This document shows, piece by piece, positions 1-5,142 of a DNA stretch of 9,332 nt (the stretch's first letter is position 1; every line of letters begins with the position of its first letter). The notes beneath the pieces were generated by a model. That model worked only from the letters and a program-made list of their open reading frames with translations. It was not told the origin of the DNA and searched no databases. This DNA comes from Candidatus Cloacimonas sp. 4484_140. GTDB lineage: Bacteria; Cloacimonadota; Cloacimonadia; JGIOTU-2. The stretch spans positions 1-9,332 of the forward strand of contig MVCT01000031.1 of assembly GCA_002049945.1 (NCBI GenBank), written 5' to 3'. Both the position numbers and the translations under genes were made by a program.

Positions 1-627
1 AAATTTACAATTAACTGGAGTGTTCTGCGTGTTATTCTGTTCGTTGATCTTTTCCTGATATTATTTGCAATACTCGTCAGACGGAAAATGCACCTCATAC
101 CAGGCAAATTACAGATAGTTGCTGAGATGATATACTCATTCTTTTCCAGTCTTGTGACAGAAACTGTCGGAGAGGAAAAGAAATATTTCACCCCATATAT
201 TTTTACGCTTTTCGTTTTTATCTGGTTATGTAATATAATTGGCTTGATCCCCATTCCGGGAAATCTCGAACCAACCAGAAATTTGAATGTTCCTCTTGGA
301 CTCGGAATTATGGCGCTTGTTGTTGTGCATTATTCAGCTATTAAAGAAAAGGGCATTAAGCTGTATCTGAAGGAATACGCAGAGCCGATCGCTTTTATGC
401 TGCCGATCAATGTCGTCGGAGAACTGGCAAAAGGCATTTCTCTCTCCTTCCGTCTTTTTGGAAATATTCTGGGAGGTGCGATCATCATTCTTGTAGTTTC
501 AAATCTTACACGTTTCATACTAATCCCGGTTGGTCTTAATATGTTTTTTGGTTTATTCATCGGAACAGTGCAGGCATTTGTGTTCACCATGCTTGTGCTT
601 TCCTATACGGCTGTAGCAATTAAGTAG
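1..627 (+). CDS. atpB: F-type ATP synthase subunit a (5' partial)
   Basis: This is the stator membrane subunit that forms the ion half-channels next to the c-ring in the inner membrane. The reading frame is open from base 1, so the start lies upstream; 208 codons are visible and probably 30-50 N-terminal residues are missing. Hydrophobic helices are visible at residues about 5-27, 60-80 and 95-110, followed by the long C-terminal pair. The key stator arginine sits in SLSFRLFGN (codon at 451-453), and the last helix holds the conserved GTVQAFVFTML segment. The motif PTRNLNVPLGLG also fits the family. It is the first visible gene of the operon and ends 4 nt before the first c-subunit gene. Identification is secure; the ion specificity of subunit a cannot be read from it. 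Confidence 0.96.
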   Translation, partial: KFTINWSVLRVILFVDLFLILFAILVRRKMHLIPGKLQIVAEMIYSFFSSLVTETVGEEKKYFTPYIFTLFVFIWLCNIIGLIPIPGNLEPTRNLNVPLGLGIMALVVVHYSAIKEKGIKLYLKEYAEPIAFMLPINVVGELAKGISLSFRLFGNILGGAIIILVVSNLTRFILIPVGLNMFFGLFIGTVQAFVFTMLVLSYTAVAIK

Positions 628-631
628 CATT

Positions 632-961
632 ATGTTTGATACTTTTAGCTTAGTACACGTTGCAGCATACCTTGGTGCAGGACTTGCTGTAGGAATTTCG
701 TCAATAGGTGCTGGTATAGGAGAAGGTTATATCGCAGGTAATGCGAACATCGCAATGATGAAGCAGCCGAAATCAAATGATATATTACTTCGTACGATGC
801 TGATTGCACAGGCAATTACCGAAACAGGAGCTATTTTTGCTTTGGTTATTGCGATGCTTCTTCTTTTTGGGGGCAGGCACTTTCTGAAACTTCGGCTATC
901 TTTGCTTTGGTTATTGCGATGCTTCTTCTTTATTCTACACCGGACGGAAACAGTATTGTAA
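632..961 (+). CDS. atpE: ATP synthase c subunit, first hairpin of a probably frameshifted two-hairpin gene
   Basis: Residues 1-79 form a complete c-subunit hairpin: a glycine-rich helix 1 with GAGIGEGYIAG, a polar loop MKQP (normally RQP) and helix 2 with QAITETGAIF. Carboxylates are E31 in helix 1 and E64 in helix 2. At the usual Na+ ligand positions helix 2 has T65, G66 and F69 instead of Ser, Thr and Tyr, so its ion preference is unclear. After about residue 80 the frame runs into a second copy of helix 2 read out of frame, giving a meaningless tail of about 28 residues. Removing the 65-bp repeat offset (809-933) joins this part in frame to the hairpin ending at 1182. The start ATG lies 4 nt after the atpB stop with no clear Shine-Dalgarno site, so translation is probably coupled to atpB. 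It could also work as a single-hairpin c subunit with an odd tail. Confidence 0.8.
   Translation: MFDTFSLVHVAAYLGAGLAVGISSIGAGIGEGYIAGNANIAMMKQPKSNDILLRTMLIAQAITETGAIFALVIAMLLLFGGRHFLKLRLSLLWLLRCFFFILHRTETVL
809..933 (+). repeat. 65-bp-offset imperfect tandem duplication encoding c-subunit helix 2
   Basis: Copy A starts at 809 (cag gca att acc gaa) and copy B at 874 (cag gca ctt tct gaa). Both encode c-subunit helix 2, as QAITETGAIFALVI and QALSETSAIFALVI, followed by AMLLLF or AMLLLY. The first 27 bases differ at 8 positions, while 836-866 and 901-931 are identical over 31 nt. The offset of 65 is not a multiple of three, so copy B is read in a different frame from copy A. The split between a diverged half and an identical half suggests recombination between related c-gene copies or alleles rather than simple recent slippage. 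An assembly join at the shared 31-mer would look the same. Confidence 0.85.
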
Positions 962-1182
962 AATCTTGTGCCTTCATCGGCGCTGCATTTGCAATGGGTT
1001 TCGGAACATTCGGACCGGGATTCGGTATCGGTATTGTAGCAGGAAAAACAGTTGACGGAATCAGCAGATTTCCAAAGCAGTCATCTGTACTTGTAAGAAC
1101 GATGTTCGTTGGCGCTGCAGTGTCAGAGTCAACATCAATATATGCATTAGTAATTGCATTTTTATTATTATTTGTAGCTTAA
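907..1182 (+). CDS. atpE: ATP synthase c subunit, second hairpin of the broken two-hairpin gene
   Basis: This frame is open from 781 and reads as c-subunit helix 2 from 874 (GQALSETSAIF), then a short linker STPDGNSIVK, then a complete further hairpin. The hairpin has helix 1 GFGTFGPGFGIGIVAG, loop SRFP and helix 2 AAVSESTSIYALVI. The essential glutamate (codon 1126-1128) with following Ser, Thr and Tyr fits a Na+ site. The helix-1 ligand (Glu or Gln elsewhere) is replaced by Ile (codon 1027-1029), and the Gln before the glutamate motif is Ala. No convincing start exists: the TTG at 907 and the ATG at 919 lie inside a transmembrane helix and lack a Shine-Dalgarno site. I therefore read it as the 3' half of a two-hairpin, V-type-like c gene separated from its 5' half by the duplication. 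Whether it is expressed is unknown. Confidence 0.7.
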   Translation: MVIAMLLLYSTPDGNSIVKSCAFIGAAFAMGFGTFGPGFGIGIVAGKTVDGISRFPKQSSVLVRTMFVGAAVSESTSIYALVIAFLLLFVA

Positions 1183-1196
1183 TTTTATGATCCATT

Positions 1197-1202
1197 AGGA
1201 GG
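1197..1202 (+). promoter_or_regulatory. Strong ribosome binding site of the single-hairpin c gene
   Basis: AGGAGG, 4 nt before the ATG at 1207, is close to the full anti-Shine-Dalgarno complement. The upstream c gene at 632 has no comparable site, so most c subunits are expected to come from 1207-1446. Confidence 0.75.
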
Positions 1203-1206
1203 ATAC

Positions 1207-1446
1207 ATGGAAAGTGAAATCATTAGAGCGGCAGCATTATTAGGTGCTGGTATTTGTATGGGATTCGGTGCGATCGGACCTGGAATCGGTGAAGGTTTCA
1301 CCGCAGGAAAGGCATGCGAAGGCATCGCACGTTCTCCGGAAAACGCAGGACTGCTCACAAGAACAATGCTTGTAGGTCAGGCAGTGTCCGAATCAACGGG
1401 TATTTATTCACTGGTTATTTCCCTATTACTTATTTTCGCAGTGTAA
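1207..1446 (+). CDS. atpE: F-type ATP synthase subunit c, single hairpin with Na+-type two-carboxylate site
   Basis: This is the rotor ring subunit: 79 residues, two transmembrane helices and a typical F-type length. Helix 1 carries GAIGPGIGEGFTAG, the polar loop is ARSP, and helix 2 is GQAVSESTGIYSLVIS. E62 is the ion-carrying carboxylate. V60, S63, T64 and Y67 match the Na+ ligand pattern known from Ilyobacter tartaricus. E29 replaces the helix-1 glutamine of that species, as in the two-carboxylate Na+ ring of Fusobacterium nucleatum. Na+ coupling is therefore likely but inferred from sequence only. Start choice is firm because of AGGAGG 4 nt upstream. The gene lies between the broken two-hairpin c gene and atpF. 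Its intact frame and strong ribosome binding site suggest it makes most or all of the ring. Confidence 0.95.
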   Translation: MESEIIRAAALLGAGICMGFGAIGPGIGEGFTAGKACEGIARSPENAGLLTRTMLVGQAVSESTGIYSLVISLLLIFAV

Positions 1447-1456
1447 GCACAAGCAC

Positions 1457-1472
1457 TCCCGAAATATCGGGA
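1457..1472 (+). promoter_or_regulatory. Intercistronic stem-loop touching the atpF ribosome binding site
   Basis: TCCCGA (1457-1462) and TCGGGA (1467-1472) form a perfect 6-bp stem with the loop AATA. The last stem base is the first base of AAGGAG (1472-1477), the Shine-Dalgarno site of atpF. There is no T tract, so it is not an ordinary terminator. It could protect the 3' end of c-gene mRNA or lower translation of atpF relative to c, which fits the need for many c and few b subunits. Confidence 0.5.
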
Positions 1473-1485
1473 AGGAGTCTTAAGT

Positions 1486-1986
1486 ATGGTTAGTATTGAT
1501 TATACGCTCATTCTGGTAATCGTGAATTTCATTATTTTGCTGATTATCATGAAAAAGCTCTTGTATAAACCACTTATGGATTATATAAACAAGAGAGAAT
1601 CTCAGATACGAGAGGACCTTAAGAGCGCAAAAGAGCATAAAATGAATTCAGAAAAGATTCTTGAAGAACAGAAAGAATTACTAAGAAAAGCAAAAGAAGA
1701 AGCCAGAGATATCCGAGACGAATCGAAAAAAATTGCGAAAATTCAGGGTGAGCAAATTCTGCATGATGCAGCAGAGCAGCGAGATGTTATCATTCAGGAA
1801 GCACAGGAAGTGATTGATGTTGAAGTGAATAAAGCAAAAGAAACCATTCAAACGCAGATCGGAAACTTAGTCATTGAGTTGACCGATAAGATGATCGGCA
1901 AGAAGCTTACTGAAGATGAAGACATTACTCTCATTAACGAGATGATAAAAGAAGAGAGCAGCAAAAAGGAGTCGTCTGTTGATTAA
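1486..1986 (+). CDS. atpF: F-type ATP synthase subunit b
   Basis: Subunit b is the peripheral stalk, anchored in the membrane and reaching up to the F1 head through delta. The 166-residue length is typical. One hydrophobic helix lies at about residues 5-24 (LILVIVNFIILLIIM), followed by the usual basic/aromatic turn KKLLYKPLMDYINKRE. From about residue 35 to the end it is a highly charged, heptad-like coiled coil rich in Lys, Glu, Ala and Gln. The ATG at 1486 has AAGGAG 8 nt upstream (1472-1477), partly involved in a small stem-loop. Only one b gene is present here, so the stalk is probably a b2 homodimer. Its last 8 nt overlap the start of atpH, indicating translational coupling. Confidence 0.93.
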   Translation: MVSIDYTLILVIVNFIILLIIMKKLLYKPLMDYINKRESQIREDLKSAKEHKMNSEKILEEQKELLRKAKEEARDIRDESKKIAKIQGEQILHDAAEQRDVIIQEAQEVIDVEVNKAKETIQTQIGNLVIELTDKMIGKKLTEDEDITLINEMIKEESSKKESSVD

Positions 1987-2509
1987 GAACATCATTGCAA
2001 GACGATACTCCTCAGCACTTATTGAGCTTATTAAGGAAGAAGATCTACCACAACTTGAGAAGGAGATCATTGCCCTGCAAACCATTCTGGGCGATGAACC
2101 GGAGATTGAAGAATTTCTTGTTTCTCCAATTGTCGAAAATGAGAATAAAAAAGAAATTGTAGCGCTTCTTGTAAAAGAACTCGAAGCAACAGAGATCATA
2201 CATAATTTCTTGAATGTGCTTGTCGAAAAGGAAAGAATTTTCTTTATATCAGATATACTAAAAGAAATAATAAGACAGACACACCAAAAACTCGGCATCT
2301 TTGATTTTGAACTTGTAACTGCACATGAAGTTAATGAAAAGACCATAGAGAATATCAAAAAATTTGTTTCCAAATATGTCGCCGGGAAAGTACTCTTTAA
2401 GCATAAGATCGATCCGCGCGTCAGAGGTGGTTTTTTTGCTTATAATGACGACTTGGCGATCAACGCATCGGTCAGAAATAATCTTGAAGCCCTGAGAAGG
2501 AAGTTTTAA
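1979..2509 (+). CDS. atpH: F-type ATP synthase subunit delta (OSCP)
   Basis: Delta links the b stalk to the top of the alpha3beta3 head in the cytoplasm. The 176-residue length is standard. The N-terminal part begins IIARRYSSALIELI, the typical helical-domain opening. The C-terminal signature is visible as DPRVRGGFFAYNDDLAINASVRNNLEALR, cited here only as the family's GG-F and S-V-R-L-E-L pattern at residues about 145-173. The start is a TTG at 1979 inside the 3' end of atpF; AAGGAG at 1966-1971 lies 7 nt upstream and no ATG would keep the conserved N-terminus. The 8-nt overlap with atpF suggests coupled translation and equal dosing. Confidence 0.93.
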   Translation: MIKNIIARRYSSALIELIKEEDLPQLEKEIIALQTILGDEPEIEEFLVSPIVENENKKEIVALLVKELEATEIIHNFLNVLVEKERIFFISDILKEIIRQTHQKLGIFDFELVTAHEVNEKTIENIKKFVSKYVAGKVLFKHKIDPRVRGGFFAYNDDLAINASVRNNLEALRRKF

Positions 2510-2538
2510 TATATGAAGCAGATCATTTTAGGAGTATT

Positions 2539-4257
2539 ATGAAAATACAACCTGATGAAATCAGTAGAATCATCAAAGAAAAGATTGAAAAATATAACTA
2601 TAAAGTTGATATAGACGAAGTCGGCAGAGTTATCGAAGTCGGAGACGGCATTGCACGCGTGTATGGCTTGCAGGATATCATGGCATCCGAACTGGTTCTT
2701 TTCAATGATGAAATATACGGTATGGCACTGAACCTGGAAGAGGATAATGTCGGCTGTATCATTCTTGGAGAGAGCGAAAAGATCAAAGAGGGTGATATTG
2801 TCAAACGCACAAAAAAGATTGTACAGGTTCCTGTTGGCGAAGAGTTGCTCGGAAGAATTGTAAATCCGCTTGGGATACCTCTTGACGGAAAAGAGCCGAT
2901 CAAAACAAAACTCAGCATGCCCGTGGAAAGAAAAGCGTTGGGTGTTGTAGCCCGTCAGCCAGTGAAAGAGCCGTTGCAGTCCGGGTTGAAGGCGATCGAT
3001 TCAATGATCCCAATTGGTCGCGGGCAACGTGAACTTATTATCGGTGACCGCCAAACAGGAAAAACAGCCCTTGCAATCGATACGATCATAAATCAAAAAG
3101 ATACCGAAGTCTATTGTATCTATGTGGCAATTGGGCAGAAAAAATCATCGGTTGCACAGGTCGTTGAGGCATTAAAAGAGCATGGTGCGCTGGACTATAC
3201 TATCATTGTTTCGGCAACTGCTTCGGAGCCGGCTGCGATTCAGTATATCGCTCCTTACTCCGGTGTTACTATGGGCGAATATTTCCGAGATAGAGGAAAA
3301 CATGTACTTGTCATTTATGACGACCTTTCCAAACATGCTGTTGCCTATCGTCAGATTTCACTCTTACTTCGTAGACCTCCCGGGCGTGAAGCATATCCGG
3401 GAGATGTATTCTATCTACATTCACGACTTCTGGAGAGAGCATCTAAACTTGAAGAAATATATATCATCATACCAAAAGATAAAGAGAGGGCAAAAGAGGG
3501 CGTGAACAAGAAAGAATATCGTCTGCATATTAAGTCCAGTTCCGAAGAGTGCAAAAAGGATCTCAAAGAATTAGGCGAAGATAAATATAAACTTTATAAG
3601 CTGCCGGAAACAGGTGGCTCACTCACTGCGCTGCCAATAATTGAAACCCAGGCTAGCGACATTTCTGCATATATTCCTACAAATGTGATTTCAATTACAG
3701 ATGGTCAGATATATCTTGAATCAAAACTGTTCTACTCTGGTGTGCGCCCGGCTATTAATGCAGGACTGTCGGTTTCACGAGTGGGTGGAAAAGCACAGGT
3801 AAAAGCTATGCGGCAGGTAGCAGGAAGACTCCGTATAGAACTTGCACAATTCAGAGAACTGGAAGCTTTCGCTAAGTTTGGAGCAGAGCTTGATAAAGAT
3901 ACCCAGGATCAACTCAATCGTGGATATCGATATGTTGAGATCCTGAAACAGGGACAGTACAAACCAATTCCAGTGGCAAAGCAGATCGCCATTATTTTCA
4001 TGGGCTATGAAGGATACCTTGATGATCTGCCGGTTGATATTATCCCGGATGTACAAAAAGAACTTTTCGAATTGATGGATAAAGAATATCAAAAGCTACA
4101 GGAAGAACTGATCAAACCCAAAGGTGTAACAGAAGAAGTCGAGAAACAGCTTCACGAATTATCAAAGAAAGTAAAAGAGATTTTCGAGCACCATATTATT
4201 GTCGAAGAAATAATTGAAGAAGATGAAGTTCTTTCAGCGGGAGTTGAAAATAAGTAA
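2539..4257 (+). CDS. atpA: F-type ATP synthase subunit alpha, with internal insert and extended C-terminus
   Basis: Alpha is the non-catalytic nucleotide-binding subunit of the F1 head. The N-terminal beta-barrel is followed by Walker A GDRQTGKT at residues 169-176 (K175), Walker B VLVIYDD ending at D261-D262, and SVSRVGG with the arginine finger R414. At 572 residues it is clearly longer than the usual 500-515. One cause is a Lys/Glu-rich insert at about residues 306-357, between SRLLERASKLE and GGSLTALPIIETQ, where many species have only a few residues and E. coli a shorter insert. The other is a charged C-terminal extension of about 20 residues. The ATG at 2539 has AGGAG 4 nt upstream. It ends in TAATG, overlapping the atpG start by 1 nt. 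Function as alpha is not in doubt; the effect of the insert is unknown. Confidence 0.97.
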   Translation: MKIQPDEISRIIKEKIEKYNYKVDIDEVGRVIEVGDGIARVYGLQDIMASELVLFNDEIYGMALNLEEDNVGCIILGESEKIKEGDIVKRTKKIVQVPVGEELLGRIVNPLGIPLDGKEPIKTKLSMPVERKALGVVARQPVKEPLQSGLKAIDSMIPIGRGQRELIIGDRQTGKTALAIDTIINQKDTEVYCIYVAIGQKKSSVAQVVEALKEHGALDYTIIVSATASEPAAIQYIAPYSGVTMGEYFRDRGKHVLVIYDDLSKHAVAYRQISLLLRRPPGREAYPGDVFYLHSRLLERASKLEEIYIIIPKDKERAKEGVNKKEYRLHIKSSSEECKKDLKELGEDKYKLYKLPETGGSLTALPIIETQASDISAYIPTNVISITDGQIYLESKLFYSGVRPAINAGLSVSRVGGKAQVKAMRQVAGRLRIELAQFRELEAFAKFGAELDKDTQDQLNRGYRYVEILKQGQYKPIPVAKQIAIIFMGYEGYLDDLPVDIIPDVQKELFELMDKEYQKLQEELIKPKGVTEEVEKQLHELSKKVKEIFEHHIIVEEIIEEDEVLSAGVENK

Positions 4258-5123
4258 TGGCGAGTCTTAAAGAGCTTAAAGAAAGAATAGGATCGGTTAT
4301 CAGCACGCGTCAGGTTACGAGTGCTATGAAAATGGTCTCTGCAGCGAAATTGCGAAAGGCACAGCAGCTCATTTTGAGAGCTCGTCCCTATTCTGATGAA
4401 TTGAATCTTTTTTTGAATTCCCTTGCTTCACGAAACCGCAGACAGCTCCATCCACTTCTTCATGAGATAGATGATGATGAAGTGAAAAATGTCGGATTGA
4501 TCGTTGTCACAGCCGATAAAGGACTCTGCGGCGCATTCAATATGAATATCATAAATAGAGCAGAGGACTACCTTCAACATCATAAAGATAAAAATGTCGA
4601 TCTGATATGTGTGGGCAAAAAGGGATTTGATTATTTCAGAAGATTAAATATGAAAATCGAAGCTTATTATGTTGAGCTTTTCAATAAACTGAAATTCGAG
4701 CACAGCATAGATATCATGCACCTTGTGACGGATAAGTTCGTTTCAAGAAAATATGATAAAGTGCTCATTGTATATAATGAATTCAAATCTGCAATTCAGC
4801 AAAATATCGTGCTAAAACAACTGCTTCCTATCATAGGATTGAAAGAAGATAAAGACGAAAGATTGGCTGCTTATCTATTTGAGCCCTCTCCGGAAGAAGT
4901 GCTGGACGAGCTCATTAAGGAACATCTTGATGTTCAGATCTGGCGTGTGCTTTTGGAATCTTCCTCAGCAGAGCAGGGTGCACGAATGGTTGCCATGGAT
5001 GCGGCTACAGACAATGCAGATGAAATGATTAACGATTTGACGTTGGAGTATCATCATTTGCGTCAAAGTAAAATAACGACAGAAATTATAGAGGTATGTT
5101 CCGGTGCAGAAGGATTACAATAA
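4257..5123 (+). CDS. atpG: F-type ATP synthase subunit gamma
   Basis: Gamma is the central rotor shaft that turns inside the alpha3beta3 head and sits on the c-ring. The 288 residues match the family length. The N-terminal helix carries the conserved ERIGSVISTRQVTSAMKMV and AAKLRKAQ. A TADKGLCGAFN motif follows at about residue 83-93. The C-terminal helix has EQGARMVAMDAATDNADEM and ends with a conserved HHLRQSKITTEI pattern. All core elements of the coiled-coil shaft are present. The ATG overlaps the atpA stop (TAATG). A modest GGGAG lies at 4239-4243, so translation is probably coupled to atpA. Confidence 0.96.
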   Translation: MASLKELKERIGSVISTRQVTSAMKMVSAAKLRKAQQLILRARPYSDELNLFLNSLASRNRRQLHPLLHEIDDDEVKNVGLIVVTADKGLCGAFNMNIINRAEDYLQHHKDKNVDLICVGKKGFDYFRRLNMKIEAYYVELFNKLKFEHSIDIMHLVTDKFVSRKYDKVLIVYNEFKSAIQQNIVLKQLLPIIGLKEDKDERLAAYLFEPSPEEVLDELIKEHLDVQIWRVLLESSSAEQGARMVAMDAATDNADEMINDLTLEYHHLRQSKITTEIIEVCSGAEGLQ

Positions 5124-5132
5124 AACAGGCAC

Positions 5133-5138
5133 AGGAGG
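5133..5138 (+). promoter_or_regulatory. Ribosome binding site that sets the atpD start
   Basis: AGGAGG lies 4 nt before the TTG at 5143. An upstream in-frame GTG at 5104 would add 13 unconserved residues and overlap atpG by 20 nt without a good site. The TTG at 5143 gives the canonical beta N-terminus KKGKIVQIIGPVVDVEF. Confidence 0.7.
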
Positions 5139-5142
5139 AATT

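Noticed and set aside
1867..2373. A 168-codon open frame on the minus strand opposite atpF/atpH.
   Set aside because: It is the antisense of conserved b and delta coding sequence and reads as a Ser/Phe-rich string without any family motif.
3182..3505. A 107-codon + strand frame inside atpA.
   Set aside because: It lies fully inside the conserved alpha frame, shows no recognisable domain and has no ribosome binding site.
5104..5142. Upstream GTG start for beta adding 13 residues.
   Set aside because: The extra residues are unconserved, overlap atpG and lack a ribosome binding site; the TTG at 5143 behind AGGAGG gives the canonical N-terminus.
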